DNA of 64,000 nt from Diphasiastrum complanatum (taxonomy: Eukaryota > Streptophyta > Lycopodiopsida > Lycopodiales > Lycopodiaceae). The stretch's first letter is position 1. Every line of letters starts with the position of its first letter. This document shows, piece by piece, positions 1-12,667 of this stretch. The DNA lies in NCBI GenBank assembly GCA_029204225.1, contig CM055111.1, forward strand, positions 18,682,668-18,746,667, in the 5' to 3' direction. Position numbers and translations under genes: made by a program. The notes under the pieces were generated by a model. That model did no database searches and was not told the origin of the DNA. It worked only from the letters and a program-made list of their open reading frames with translations.

Positions 1-237
1 GATAAATGCTTTTTGATCAAGTTCTTTGCATTCTAGGTAGCATAGAATGTGTTGCCAATTCCTAGCTTATGTAGTTTGGAGTGCAAGCATTCAAGCCAAT
101 GATCTTGGAGTTTAGATCCACTTAGGATCTGTATTTTTCACAATAAGCATTCTACACACAAGATTGCAAGATATCACCAATATAATGCACCAATGGATGG
201 ATGGACCCAAGAGAACCATGTATAAGCATGGCATGAG

Positions 238-340
<103 letters not shown>

Positions 341-579
341 TTGCTTTCCACGAGTTACATCCTTTTATAGAAGGTCCAAACCTAATTTCCAACTTTGGTT
401 TCCCTCCATAATAAAAAAACCCTACTATTTATGTGACTATATTCAATGTCTCTACTACTCAAATTTGAATCTACTATAAATCGTGTACTGCACTTTCCCA
501 CACTTTCAAAAAGTGTTTATTCAAATGAATTTAGACTAATATAACTTTGAAAAGTCAAACTCTAAGTGTAATATGAAAA

Positions 580-1066
580 TTGGCCTCAATTGCCAAACAT
601 ACAAATATGACCAAAATAGCAAAACTAGTTGAAATTTCTCACATATGGATCAATTATCCTGAAGATCCAGATACTAGCTTATGTCCAGATTTTAAGTCTG
701 TTAGTAATCTTCTCAAATTTGTATGTGAAAGAAACAATGGATTACTTGAATATTGTCAAAGGTTGCATGACATTGGCTTGCATGATGCAAATTGCTGAGT
801 CTCAATCAACATTTGCAGTGTGCTAATGAACAATTGCAATATTATGTGCAACACTCTAGTAATGAAAACATTGCACTCAAGCATGTTATATCGGAGTTGA
901 ATACTACAATAACAAGTCTTCAGAGATCAAAAACCAAGATATGTCAGAATCATTGGAGAAGTTGCGATCCGAAAGTTTAAAGTCAATTGTTGATGTGAAA
1001 ATGATCAAGAAAGACAGTGATGAAAAAGAAACGAAAAAGAGTAATGAAGAAGAACATTGATGGTTT
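580..1066 (+). pseudogene. Element X 5' coding patches (copy A), unknown protein
   Basis: Frames of 60-72 codons run through this stretch and recur at 28963-29380 in copy B with shared wording around LLEYCQRLHDIGLHDANC and EQLQYYVQHSSNENIALKH. The second is hydrophilic, Gln/Asn-rich and could be a coiled coil. Single-base indels break the frame, for example ACATTTGCAG against ACATTGCAG around 810. I recognise no domain. Confidence 0.4.
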
Positions 1067-1643
1067 ATCTTTACATAGCGGCAATCAGAAGAAAAGAATT
1101 CGGACATTCAAGTATGTTAGATTATAGATTTTTTATTTTAGTTGTATATTTTTATTTAAATTTGGTTTGTTTCAATTGGATTATCAATTTTATTGCTGAC
1201 TAAACATCATATGGCTTTGATATGTGTGTCGCGGATCATGCTTGGTTGCAAAAGACTATTTCAAAAATCGATCATGCATTGGATAATCTTTAAGTCATGT
1301 TCTCCCAAGAAAGTCAACAAGAGCAATGATGGAAAATGATCGATTTCAAAAAATGAAAAATGAAATTACATAGATATTTTTGAGTAAGAATCAAACTTAT
1401 TTGGATGCAAATGTGATACAAGGTACACGTGATCAGGCTGGAATTAGCAAAATGGTTATTCTACATTTTTCAGAATAATTCAAGAAGCATTCTCTCAAGT
1501 GGAAATTAAGAAAACTTATCTTCCTTGTCCATATCGAGTAACATTAGCAAGAAATTATTCCAACAAGGGAATGTTCAAGGTTGTTGGCCAACCATTTCAT
1601 ATAAATGATTTATACAAATTTGAAAGTGGTGAACTTAAATACA

Positions 1644-2066
1644 AAGGTGCAAGCTCTTAAGAGGGAGTCGCATGGGTAAATTGATATTCAAAAGGATGTT
1701 TTTCATAGTTTCTTATCATGGTGGAAAATGATAAGTTCATTGTTACAAGTGATAGGTGTGGCAAGCTGTGTGGCCGACATTCTACGTTGTATTGGTTTGG
1801 TTTCTATTCAAGTCATAGTAACTTGGTTATGTTGTAGAAACTTTCCTGTCTATCCGAACTAGTATCACTTCAAATTTATGAGTAATTGAAGTGATTGCTT
1901 GTTGTGGTTGTCATGTAATTCCTAGATACCATCCAAGTCATAGTTGATTGTTCATGTGGTGGTACTAAGTGAGATCAATTCTATTTTGAGTTGGAGAAAA
2001 GTTCTAGAATCTATCCAAGTTCATGTTCAGTCATGTGGTAGATTCTGTTATAAGATTGGGCCTTGA
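1644..2066 (+). repeat. Insertion specific to element X copy A
   Basis: Copy B reads straight from GAACTTAAATACAA through about 45 bases to AAAATGTCTTAAAATAC. Copy A instead carries about 420 unrelated bases here. No long ORF, terminal repeat or coding motif is visible. It accounts for most of the length difference between copies. It may be a small non-autonomous insertion with the target partly lost. Confidence 0.5.
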
Positions 2067-2381
2067 TGTTGAAAATGTCTTAAAATACATTATTTGATTC
2101 TATGCACTACATGACATCAAACAAATGGAAAGTTGCTTATTGTGATGAAACTAGACAAATCTGGAATCATCAAAGGTCAAAAGCTAGAACAGGTGAGTGT
2201 CACTTTGATGAATAAAATATCAGATACCAATGATAGCACATTTAGTGTTCACTCAGAAAATCACATATGGTGGATAGTTGCATTCTAGGTACATTTGACA
2301 TATTTCTATTCAATTTGTTTAGGTACACTTCTATTTTTGAATACATGATTAATGCAGCATACATTACTTGCTTTTCTACAG

Positions 2382-2592
2382 GTTTTGAAAGAGGATCATA
2401 AAGTTCTTTCATGGATATTTTCGCATACAAATTATGGCGAAATTATAAAGGGACATTTGGAGGGTCAAAAACTTACAATGGAAAATCATGGATGTTTTCA
2501 AATCCAATGGCATCTTGCAAGTTATTTAAAAACACTAAAATGTATGTATAATGTCTCTCATGGGGCAACATCAAAGCAGCTTTGTATTTAGT
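2382..2592 (+). pseudogene. Element X conserved exon (copy A)
   Basis: A TTTTCTACAG acceptor precedes an exon-like frame that starts VLKEDHKVLSWIF and includes WHLASYLKTLKCMYNVSHG before a stop. A Cys-rich end (CI, stop, CVKNC) follows in frame. The same exon occurs at 30303-30512. The pattern of a WHLAxxLKTLKCMY core followed by paired cysteines suggests a structured, perhaps metal-binding region. I cannot assign a family. Confidence 0.4.
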
Positions 2593-3052
2593 GCGTGAAG
2601 AATTGCTACGATATGAGTTTGGGATGAGCAAACAATGGCCCAACAAGAGAAGTAGAAGATCCAAATCTAAAAGGTGTTTTGCCAATTCCACTGAAATATG
2701 TTCATATATGCACATTGCATGCTGAGGTACATGTGAGGTACATGTGATTGAGACACTTATTAATCTTCACATTCTATTTGCTTGGAATACAAAACCAGAG
2801 TCCCTGTCTAAATCAGCTATCAAAAAGTTAGAAGAAGTTCTTTGAAAAACATGATTACATAAAGGAAATGTCACAATTGAAAAAACTGAGAAATTGTCTG
2901 GAAGTCAGGAAATGTTCCTAATAAGCCATCAATTGGAGGTGCTAAAGCAAGGATATTCATATCCAATCACACTTGCAAAGAATCCAGTATCACTTATTGT
3001 ATTTGGAAAGATATTGTTTCAGGAACACAAGAGAATAGGAGAAGTACTCGAA

Positions 3053-3603
3053 TTCCTCACATGTATGGCCAAAGTGCCACGTGGAAATCTACTCCTAAAG
3101 TAGATTAGCTTGAGTCAAAATAAGTGGTTGTGTATATTTGGTAGATATTCCTACTTTATATGATCTAGACCTTGATTTATGATGAGATTCTGACCAACTA
3201 GCTATCTACCAAGCGTGACTCTAGAAAATAGACTAGGGTTTCATTTTAGGGCAAAAAGGTTGAGTTAACTTCCTTGTTACATGCTGGAAATTCACCTAAC
3301 TTTACAAAGGAAGTGAGTTTTGCTATGTATTCCATTTCTCCATAGTGAGAAGATAGACTAATTTTGGAGCACATTGGCAATCTCGGATTTGCTCTCTATG
3401 TACATTGTTTTTCTTTGATCCAAATGAAACCAACACTCAGTACACTTCAAACACTGTCTATAGGTCGTACAACAGGCTGCTCTTCACACATGTGGGCTCA
3501 GATCTATGTTCTCGATCTTTGATTTGATTATCAATGCTTGTTATTTGTCAAATTGCCAATCTAGATCAAGATTTTGTTGACTAGTTTTTTGATAGATTGT
3601 TAA
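3053..3603 (+). mobile_element. copia LTR fragment
   Basis: Matches, in inverted orientation, the LTR at 32172-32774, and its 3' half matches 28541-28816 inverted. Common landmarks include the CTAGATCAAGATTTTGTTGAC stretch, the GAAACCAACACT block and the ACTCTAGAAAATAGAC stretch. Here the LTR reads on the plus strand but abuts a minus-strand RT fragment, so this copy was rearranged after insertion. It probably ends with TTGTTAAGCA near 3604. Confidence 0.6.
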
Positions 3604-3925
3604 GCAAGTATATAATTACTCTTGTGGATCTTGACAAAGTAATTTTTACATCTCTAATTCCATCTAGATCATTACCACTCAAAATAATGTCATCTACATA
3701 CAATACAAGAATAATGATTTTACCGTCATGAACTCTTATATACAATGATGGATCATATGCACTCAATACAAAATTGATGGACATGAGAAAAGAGTTTAGC
3801 CTAGAGGACCATGCTCTAGGTGCTTGCTTGAGCCCATAAAGGCTCTTCTTCAAAAAATACACCTTTCCTTCATGCTTTTCCTCGATGAAGCCCTCGGGTT
3901 GCCTCATGTAGATCTCCTCCTCCAA
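3581..3925 (-). pseudogene. Ty1/copia reverse transcriptase fragment
   Basis: Minus-strand frame of 114 codons with copia RT hallmarks in order: EEEIYMRQPEGF near the start, SLYGLKQAPRAW around residues 28-39, and the catalytic LVLYVDDI block around residues 73-80. The C-terminal part runs into LTR sequence and is not RT. The gypsy-associated segment starts directly upstream of the EEEIYM motif, and the same junction exists at 33604-33625. The fusion therefore predates the duplication of this region. Confidence 0.85.
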
Positions 3926-4365
3926 ATAATGTAAGCTGAATAAAGGGCCATTGAAGATGATCTTTTTGTTGTATTTCCAAGGTCATAACCCAATATTTTA
4001 ATGGCTAGATCCCTCTTAACAAAAACAATTTTGAATGTTCCTCTTGAGTAATTATGGCCTCCTAAGCAAATAGATAAGGCCTTAATTGCCATTATAACAG
4101 TGGCAAAAAATGGACTATAACTTGAATAATATATACAAAGTTTACTATTTACAGAACTTTTCAAGTAATGGGTGAGCGACGATTCATTTTGCCCAACAGC
4201 TGATCCCTCGTGAAGTCCTCCATGTCTCATTGTAAAGAATCTATTTCGATGGTATTCTGCAAGGAATTCCAGATGATATATTTACATTGAAGAAAAAAAA
4301 TGCTATCTCAAACTTTTATCTCTTGTATTTTAGAAAAAATATTACAATAACAAAATTATAAACCA
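3926..4365 (+). other. Segment upstream of gypsy gag, copy A
   Basis: Conserved with 33626-34072 at about 95% by eye. A minus-strand frame of 108 codons crosses both copies, but its composition and the shared stops on the plus strand suggest a non-coding leader or LTR remnant. No primer-binding site was seen. Confidence 0.4.
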
Positions 4366-5074
4366 ATGTTATACCTTATAAGTTCATCTGAGAGTAGTCT
4401 AGACCCTGATCCTCCTAGTTCTCCAAGTCCACCTAGTTCACCACCACCTGATAATATGGCTGACCCAGCGCCACCCACATCTACAAAAATCAGATACGGT
4501 TTCTTCAAGAGTCATCATCTGAAGATGCGGACAGTTATTTGTCACAATTTGAATCTATTACTATAGCAAATAAAAAACATACAGATGAGGACAAAGTTAG
4601 AATTTTTCCAGGTCTTCTGCGGAAGCAGGTTAGGATTCGGTACAGTCAATTAGTACCGGAAACGGTTAAAAAACCCAGTAGATACACCATCGTATTCAAT
4701 ATTATTTGGGTGGAAACAAATATTTTTTTCCAGGCGTTCTCACAGCTAGTCCAATAGGTGGTCACCTTTTGAGATGGGGTGAGCAGACCTACTGAATCCT
4801 GGATCAATTTCATAAAATGCTATGAGATTGATGAGGATGAGGAAATACCAACAACATCCGAGTTGAGGGAAGTTTTGGGTGGAACCAAAGCAAGCCTGAC
4901 CGAAGAGATGGTAGATAAAACATATTATGTAGAAATAAAAATTAATAAAGATAAAATTTTGAATTTATATAAACACCAATCGAACTAGGAATGTGAAGAA
5001 TTTATATTACTCCTTCAAAAATACCAAAACGTATTTGCTTGGTCGATGGACTATTTAATAGGAATACCAGTTAA
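4366..5074 (+). pseudogene. Ty3/gypsy gag-protease remnant, copy A (internally deleted)
   Basis: Starts with a Pro/Ser-rich leader (PSSPSPPSSPPPDNMADPAPP) followed, after a frameshift, by gag wording LSQFESITIANKKHTDEDKV. At about 4668 the gag jumps into the sequence that follows protease in copy B (RYTIVFNIIW, then FFQAFSQLVQ). About 770 bases that encode the gag C-terminus and protease in copy B are missing. The remainder, with SWINFIKCYEIDEDEEIPTT around 4795-4855, corresponds to 35266-35330 in copy B. A TAG at 4986-4988 is shared with copy B at 35457-35459. Confidence 0.75.
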
Positions 5075-5990
5075 ATGTGATGCATGTCAGAGGATGGGAA
5101 AACCCAACTTCGCAACACATTGGCCACTTACTCCAACTATTCCCTTAGCACCTTTTGAGAAGTGGGGGATAGATTTTGTAGGGCCTATCAAACCGATCAC
5201 TCGTAAAACTCGTCGACGTTACATTCTCGTTTCTACGGACTATGCTACCACGATGGTAGAGGCCAAAGCCATAGCTAAAAATGATGCTAAGACTGTAGCA
5301 AAGTTTTTATTCCAAAACATTATCACATGATATGGATGTCCCTTAGAACTCATTAGCGATAGGGAAACCCATTTCTTTAATCAAATCATCGAAGCCATGT
5401 TGTCATAATTTTCTATTACGCATCGCCAAACCACTCCATATAATCCAAAAGCGAATCAGCTTACGGAGCGAGCAAACGGAATCTTGTGTAAAATTTTGAA
5501 TAAGTAAGAAAACACATTCTTCTGATTGAAATCAGAAGTTACCTTCTGTCTTATGGACATATAGAACTGCCAAAAATATTACAACTAGGCAGACTCCATA
5601 CTATCTTGTGTATGGAATGCATCCCATATTACCAATAGAATTTGAAGTTTCGACGTTTCACATTAGTAATGAAGAGCGAATGGATGAACATGATAGTCTC
5701 CGGGAGTGAATGATATCTTTGACGCAACTGGAGGATGATCGTCGTCTTTCATTAATCGAGACTAAATGAGTTCAGATTAAAAGAAAAGAAATTTTCGACC
5801 AATCCATTAAAAAAATAAAAATCAATCGAGGGGACTATGTGCTTCTGTATGATAACAGAGACATGTCGTTTCCTGAGAAATTACATACTAGATGGATGGG
5901 ACTTACAAAGTCATAGAAGTTTTTAACAATGAATCACTTCAGTTAGCCGATCTTAAAGGACATTTACTTGATTACCCGCTAGTTTACCAT
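5075..5990 (+). pseudogene. Ty3/gypsy integrase, copy A
   Basis: The frame passes directly from the pre-RT sequence (MDYLIGIPVK) into integrase at CDACQRMGK, so RT and RNase H are deleted at about 5086. The integrase core follows with all three acidic positions visible: KWGIDFVGP, LISDRETHF and NQLTERANG, spaced as in DD-E integrases. In-frame stops (TGA at about 5328, TAA at about 5406, TGA near 5707 and 5767) break it. The C-terminal part (DYVLLYDNRDMSFPEKLHTRWMG at about 5836-5905) resembles the gypsy integrase C-terminal domain. Copy B lacks this whole domain. Confidence 0.85.
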
Positions 5991-6002
5991 TACGAGCATC
6001 AT

Positions 6003-8790
6003 GGCAATTGTGTTCAAAACGCATCCAAAACCAATCTTACCGGTTTTATAACCATTAGCTATACGAGCACGGATTGAACGACTTCTTCAATTTGATCCCT
6101 CAGTAATCCTTACGGATGTGTGCCATGAGTTGATTCGAAATCTGAGCGAGACAGAGGAAGGACATATTTCCACCACTGTCTAGAATCAAGAGATCATTAT
6201 TACAGAAGGAATTTACTATCGTGCCTTAGGTTTGCCTATGGACGACAGTATGCCTATTACAAAGCCCGACTTCATCACTGAGAGCGGAGTTTTTCAGAAA
6301 AAATCTTATCTCGAGAAAACAGTACATAAACTCTCTTGTATCAGAGACCCCAATCTCAAAAGCTTTGTGCGCTTACTTCTTTTTTCTTATTGGAGGAAGA
6401 GTATACCATTTCTAACACGAATATGAGATACCTGCTGAGAGCCCTGAACAGAGAATCCATTGCCTTTGGATAGATTGCTTTTAAGCAATTCTGTCAGTTA
6501 GTAAAGATTAATCAGTTTTCTAGGCTTGATTTGCAGTTTGGTATTCTATGTATGCATGCCAATGTGTTAACTATATAGGAAGATATTAGAATTGCACCGG
6601 TGCTGCCAAGGTTAACCCCTTCAGTTGAGGCTGATTTCCAAATGCAAGCATCAAAGGCAACCACTATAGAGATGGCATCATCATCATCAAGCCAACACCA
6701 AGGGAGCTCGGTGAAGATGTCCTCTCTGTCATCGCAATATAAGCCACCTTCCAGTGCAGAAAGGAGCCAAGAAATGGAAGAAAAAACAAAAAATGTTGTT
6801 GAGCAGGGGCAGAACCAAGAAGATATCTAGCAGGAGCCAACACAAGAAGAAGAACAAATTTTTGGTATTCAGCGAAAAAGTGAAAGTGATGTCGAGGCAC
6901 CAATTCTTGATGAAAAATTATATGTGAAGACTTTTGGTACATTGTTGTCAGACACATTTTGCCAGCCTAGAGAAAGTCTCAAGGAAGCTTGGATCAAAAT
7001 ATGATTCCATTTGAACAGACCTAATCCAGAAGAATAAGGAGCTGAAAGAAATCAAGGCTAAGCTATCACACAAGAGCAAAGAGCTTGAAGCAGCCCAAGC
7101 AGAGTTGATCAAGAAAGATACAGCCCTCGAAGAAGCAAAAGGTAGACATGATGCTACGCTGGAGGTACTTGAAGCAATTCAAGAGTAGTCCAATGCTTTT
7201 GAAAATGAAAATCTAATGCTCAAGCAGCAGATCTAGACCCTGCAGGCTTTTTTGCAGGAGGAAAGACATGCACGAGCTACTTTGCAGAGTAGTAACGAGG
7301 AGCTGAGCGACAAACTCAGCAATGCCATTACCAACAAGGAGAGTGCCCAAGCAAATCAAAGCAGCTTCAGGACTCTGTTGCCTAGCTGTAGAATTCTACA
7401 GACTCTGCTGAGGAAAGGCAACCAAATCTATAAGAAACAAGCCGAAGAGACAATTCTATGGCGGATAAGTGCCGAAATCACATTGGGAGCTTGTGTATCT
7501 CATGGGAGATACATGATCGACCCAACAACTTGGAAAGATGTTCAAGAAAAAATTATCCAGACCTTCCAACTGCAATATTTGCAACCCTAGATGGTTTTAT
7601 ATGAGAAATTGAAAGAAGAACTGGAAGAGGCTAAGTTTCAATCAAGCCAAGTCCAAAATTTTGAAGATAAAGAACATGTCCAATGCCAAGACCAGTCTAC
7701 GCAGATAGATGAGCCAGCTAAAGATACATCAGAGAAGGCCATCTAGACAGATATTGTTTTTAACCAAATCCAGAAAGATCAAGACGTGCAGACTGACCGT
7801 GAGGATGCTGTGAAGCCAAAAGCAACCAGTGACATAGCTTCTTTAGACCAACCAGTAACAATCATTTCGTAGCAGGCTGAAGCATCACACAGTGGAGTTG
7901 TCAAGAGGAAGAACAAGGTAGTGTATTCACTACTAAAGACAGAATTTCAGACATTCCAACAAGAACTAACATTTTTTCTTCTACCTTTTAATAGTCCAGA
8001 ACTCCGGTGGAGAATGGATTACCTTCTTTTACCTAAACTTTTTGGTTATACAAAAGAACAATGGGAATGCCCTTGGATTTTTTCTAGCCTAAACACTTTT
8101 TGGGCCAAACTAATAGTGCACCAAAAAGGTATCTTTGCTCTTGCCATTGTTCAGAATAAGTTCAATGTGCAAACTAACTATATCCATATGAGTATCGGAA
8201 TAAGCTGGACATAATTAACATTTTTGATGTTGATTGAGTAGTTCCTAGCCCTGATCCAACTCCTTCCAAGTTCTCTAGTCAGCTATTATTCCCTGATCTG
8301 TGGAAAATCTACACAGATTGGGAAGCTAATTATTCTCATTATTTGGAGGAAGTTAAAGCAGATGATATACTTCGCTCCACTAACCCAATAACCAGACCAT
8401 ACTATACTTACAATTATGTAAATATTGGTTCTCTCATTTCATATGCCCTTTTGTCCATTCAACAATTGTACATTAAAGAAAAATTCCCAGAATATACATA
8501 TGCAGCCCTCTCACTAATTGTCCCTTCTGCTGAGATGTCTGAAATCTTGTCTGGAAATAGTTGGTACACTCATCTTGAAAATAACACATTGATCGACAAC
8601 CCCCTTGCACCATTGGGAAATCAAGGAATGGGAGGTTATTCGAATTTATCATTTCAGGAAGATTACAACCAGAAGAACAATTACTACCTTGCTACAAAAG
8701 GGATGACCTTAGAGCAAGTCAATGAATGAAATGAAGCCCGAGCAAAAGCTATTTTCCATAGAAGGACAGTCAGCAGGAAGTGACAAAGAA
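6003..8790 (+). pseudogene. Post-pol ORF of the gypsy element, copy A (unknown protein)
   Basis: Downstream of integrase lies about 2.7 kb of broken but coding-like sequence on the pol strand. In order it shows a globular N-terminal part (IRARIERLLQFDPSV, ITKPDFITESGVF), a Ser-rich linker (ATTIEMASSSSSQHQG at about 6655-6705), an acidic stretch, a Lys/Glu/Gln coiled coil (about 7030-7330), a segment with WRISAEITLGACVSHGRY (about 7457-7512), and a C-terminal globular part (LLPKLFGYTKEQWECPWIF, TRPYYTYNYVNIGSLISYA). Several breaks are TAG codons shared with copy B (36616-39329). No retroviral-type domain, signal peptide or clear membrane segment is visible. This looks like an additional retrotransposon gene, function unknown. 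Confidence 0.6.
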
Positions 8791-9285
8791 GGTTGTAAGC
8801 AATTTGTTTGCGAGCCACTGCACAGCTATGATCCCACATTATCCAAAATTATTGTTTATATTGTACATGTAAATGTGTTATAGTGCCTATATTCATATAA
8901 AGGCCTACTTGCACTTTGTAAATTCATATTTAGGTTAGAACTCGCGATGTTTTGTGCGACGTTCTTGATGAGGAATCAGGTTCATGTATCGCGATTTGGG
9001 TTTTGCAATCGTGAAGCTTCCGCGAAGGAACCACAATCCTCTTGCGACTCAGATGGAGTTTAGATGCGATCACTGGACACTACCAACTGAATCACTCCTA
9101 CAATCCTCCATAATGTAGTCAGGCTGCTCTACTGATCTACGTTTATAAAATTAATGCAGCATTCAACATAGTTTCAACCAAGGTGCGGAATTAAAATGAA
9201 TGAGAAAAAAAAAAACTCAGACACACAATTAACAACAAAAGCATTTGCATACTAGATCAGACACAACAAGAGAAAATATCTATAT
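8791..9285. other. Intergenic stretch after gypsy copy A
   Basis: No coding sequence recognised. It probably holds the 3' non-coding end or LTR of the gypsy element, but no second copy is available in the window to prove it. It contains TCGCGA-type motifs around 8940-9030 and an A-rich tract near 9207. Confidence 0.3.
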
Positions 9286-9289
9286 TGAA

Positions 9290-10270
9290 CTTCCCTTGCT
9301 TTTTTCAAGCATTGCATTCAAATCCATGTAGTGCATTGGCAACATATTCTGCTGGGCTACAATAGTCTGCTTCTTGCTGACTCAGAGACCTGCTGCTCCT
9401 GATGCGATGGTGCATCCTCCCGAGACGCTTTTATAGTCGTCCTTGAGAGATGCCCAGCTAGTGTCGCTATAGGAAAGTATCATGAAGCATGCACCATGAC
9501 AATATCACAAGCCATAATCCCTCGTTAATTGAAGATATTGCAAAATTCATTTTGCAATCTTCCAATGTGTCGAGCCTGGATTCGTGCAGACTTGGCTCAT
9601 CCTGAATACTGCATAAGCAATATCAGGACGTATATTGTCCGCAAGGTACATCAGTGATCCTATCAGCTTTCTCTAAGGTGTGAATTGCATCTGTTCTCTC
9701 TCTTCCTCAATCTTTGGACAATCATCATTCGTCAGCACCGTCCCTGCGAGCATTGGAGTGTTCGCTCCTTTGCAGTTCAGCATCCCAAAGTCCTCTAGGA
9801 TCTTCTGGGTGTATCTGGACTGGTGAATGTATAACTTACCTCCCTCATAGTCCCTTTCAATTTGCAAGCCTAGGTAACACCTAGCTTCTCCCAGATCCAT
9901 GATCGCGAAATGTTTCAAGATGTCTGCCTTTACTTCAGCAATTAGCTGCTCACTTATCAGAGTGTCATCCACATACACAGCCACAATGATGATCTGCCCA
10001 TCTGTAACTCTGACATATACATTGGAATCATCCAAGAGAGGCTTGAATCCTAATGATTTCAGGGCTTGATCTTTCTTCTTGTACCATTGTCAGGCTAATT
10101 GTTTCAGACTGTAGATGTTTCTATGCATTCTGCATGCATAGTCAGGAAGTGAATTCGAGACATATCCTGGGGGTTGATCAATGTAGACCTCTTCGCCTAA
10201 TTCGCCATGCAATAAGGTTGTCTTCTCATCCACAATGTGGATCTTGAGGTCATAAGCTGCTGAATCTTGT
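9290..10270 (-). pseudogene. Ty1/copia RT-RNase H fragment
   Basis: The minus strand reads, from high to low coordinates: RT N-terminal wording LGEEVYIDQPPGYVS (about 10190), a 120-codon frame with VAVYVDDTLIS at the catalytic YVDD, MDLGEARCYLGLQIERD, QSRYTQKILEDFGM, and then RNase H-linker wording RKLIGSLMYLADNIRPDIAYAV after a stop. The 3' end decays around 9300 into SKKQTIVAQQ. Several stops and frameshifts are present. No LTR was found next to it. Confidence 0.85.
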
Positions 10271-11766
10271 TTTCAAGATCATCATAACCATAATCTATAA
10301 TATTGAAAATTCAACCAATTCGTTTGCAAAAATAGAAAAGACTTGTTCTCTCAAATAAAAAATATCTTCTATATCACTAAAAGATATATAACTATCATTG
10401 TTTATAGTATATAAAAGAAGATCTAATATAGGTTTTTTAGGAATATGAGATAACGTCAGTTCCGACCAAATGATTGAGCGAGAAGTTGTCTGCTGAAATT
10501 TTGAAGCCATTGCGACATTGCGGCTTCAGCTCCAATACTATATCAACATTTGTTTCATCTACAACCATTGGAATAGATACATTAGTTGTAGTCAAAGGAA
10601 TTTAAGATAAACCTTTAGACTCATCTTCTGCCACCTCAACAGAAATATAAAATATGAAAGCCATGCCTTTTATAAGAAGATGACATTTTTTATCATGTAT
10701 ATCATAGTGAATGTACATTTTATCGTGTATATCACATGGACATTTTTTATCGAGTATATCACAGTGAATATATCTCTTGAAGCTTTCATGTACATTTGAG
10801 AATTTCCTATCGTGTCTTTGCTTATAAGACGGATAAGCATGTACTAGGTCACCAAAATGTACAAAACTACAATTGTCTATATCTATAAGTAGAGTAGTAA
10901 TAATATGACTAAATCTACCAAGAAGATCAACAAGCTAAAAACGATTCTCATAAAAAGCTTATCTATATCAAATGGTGCATAGAAAAGTAAAAAAAAAAAA
11001 AATCAAGAGATCATGCACTTTCGGCAAGAGTCAATTAAAATTATTCTGGAAAATTCTATTCCTGTTACTATTGCACATATTCCACCGAGGGTTCTTGATT
11101 AAGAAGAACTGGATGTGGAGATTATAGACCAAAAAGTTGGTATTCAGACGGAGCAAAAGAAAGATGAGATACAAGAAGGACAATAGAATGTTCACCCTTC
11201 ATGGGGATGAACTGAAATGTATTTCAAATGTACAAAATTTATACAAATATATTGAGTTAAAATTATGATCTTTTATGCATCCTCAATTTCGATTGTTGTT
11301 GTTATATCTTTGCATTTCATGTGCTCTTCTTGCCTTGTCCTTATCTACACACACAAAATTAAAATCATTGTAACATTCAACATCTTGAAACAATAACAAA
11401 TCAAAATTTAAAATTTGCATATTGAATAACATACCTTAACACCGCTCAACAAAAATTGATAGTATCAAAGAAGATCAAACTGGAACATGTCAAGTTCTAA
11501 TCGAATGACCCCAATCTTCCTCCACCTCAATTACTATTACATCCATGTCCAGTATGAGGAATTCGGAATAATTCCTGACATGGATAGCCGGTCACTCCAG
11601 TGCATGTGGCTATTAGTTATGCCTTGTCATTCTGGGCTTGACCAGTAAAGTAATTTATAATCATATGTGGGCCCAGACCTATAATTGTACATGGGAGCAC
11701 TTGCATGGTGTTTGACTGCTATAATGCAAGAATAGGAGGGCAATTGCTATTCCAGGTTGCATGGGG
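10271..11766. other. AT-rich stretch without a recognised gene
   Basis: A 71-codon minus-strand frame (10295-10510) and a short plus-strand coding-like patch (about 11030-11187, ILENSIPVTIAHIPPRV) are visible, but neither matches a family I know. The rest is non-coding in appearance apart from a short tandem repeat at 10682-10772. Confidence 0.4.
10682..10772. repeat. Degenerate ~30-37 bp tandem repeat
   Basis: Three imperfect copies of ACATTTTTTATCxxGTATATCAxxGTGAAT in a row, differing by substitutions and a short deletion in the middle copy. Confidence 0.75.
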
Positions 11767-12480
11767 TGTTGGATTATTCTCCTACTAATCGACTACTTAA
11801 TCTTCGTCCAATTTTTATCCAAACCTGTAGCTTTCTTCATGTTTTTACACAGTCTACATAATCACTCAAAAATGGCTCATAGGTGGCTCCAACATTTAGT
11901 GTCATCATCAACAAATTTCGTGTCGTTTGATTGGCAGTCAACGACAAATTTCGTGTCGGTTGAAAGACAATTTATTGTTCAATTTGTTTTAAAGCTATAT
12001 ACTTGCCCTAATTTTATAGCAAGTAAATTTCCAAGAAGATCCAGATGGATGCCAACTCACTATGGCCCACTAGCCATTATGATCTACGACCTAATTAGTT
12101 GTCCTACTACTGGACATTGCCGCATTTGCTCGTTCTCTCTCAAGCTTGCGGGCTTGGACACTCTTGAGTATTCTAGCTCATTTCTTTACAGTTGATTAGA
12201 GATTGCTATTGTGGTTGCTCATCAGTAGTTGCGCTTAATTCAGACTTATAGCGTCTAACCAACTGATGAATGGCTTTCTTCAGTTCTACAATATAAGCTG
12301 CTGCAAGGAATATTGACTGTATCTCTTAGTTTTGTTTGAATAAACTCATGACTGTGATTTGTGCCATTTCGAGATTCGATGCTTCAGCCCACCGTTTGCT
12401 TTGAGGTCACTCTCACTCTCTACGTCATTATATACAAGATCGTTTGTTCCTTCTAAACTTTGCCCTTCTTCTTCTTTATT
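11767..12480 (+). mobile_element. Degenerate solo LTR, same family as 21653-22824
   Basis: Begins TGTTGGATTATTCTCCTACT, matching the minus-strand LTR start at 22824 (TGCTGGATTATTCTTCTTCT). Further landmarks agree: TAATCGACTA, GATGGATGCCAACT, and AAGCTTGCGGGCTTGGACAC followed by TCTTGAGTATTCTAGCTCA. The TATA region is eroded and the 3' end fades after about 12420. No internal retrotransposon sequence adjoins it. A 144-codon frame across it is spurious. Confidence 0.65.
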
Positions 12481-12667
12481 TTTGTTTTAGTTGGAATTCT
12501 CATCTCGATTTTGGTTTGCCTGCAAGCTTTTTAATAGTTTAATTTTGGAATTTGTGTTGCCTAAGTGTATTTTTTTTCAGAGAGAAATCCGTATGATTAT
12601 CCCCACCAAACAACAGCTGACACCATATTTAACGTATTTAATGCTTTGGGGCAAGTAGAGTTGGCTA

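Larger units (their letters stand above)
499..3052 (+). mobile_element. Element X, copy A: unidentified repeated element with decayed exons
   Basis: This segment recurs at 28817-30974 in the same orientation with near-identical sequence, starting at CACACTTTCAAAAAGTG and ending at GAAGTACTCGAA in both copies. The flanks differ between copies, so it behaves as a discrete unit. It contains exon-like coding patches on the plus strand separated by AT-rich, intron-like stretches with TTTCTACAG-type acceptors. Both copies have stops and frameshifts. I do not recognise the protein. No LTR, RT or DDE motif was seen, so a DNA transposon or a captured gene are both possible. The first 17 bases form a small CACTTT/AAAGTG inverted repeat. 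Confidence 0.65.

Noticed and set aside
3904-4230. 108-codon minus-strand frame, also at 33609-33968
   Set aside because: Conserved only because the DNA is duplicated. No known domain, and it starts within the copia RT junction.
11761-12195. 144-codon plus-strand frame
   Set aside because: It runs through sequence that aligns to an LTR (21653-22824), so it is unlikely to be coding.
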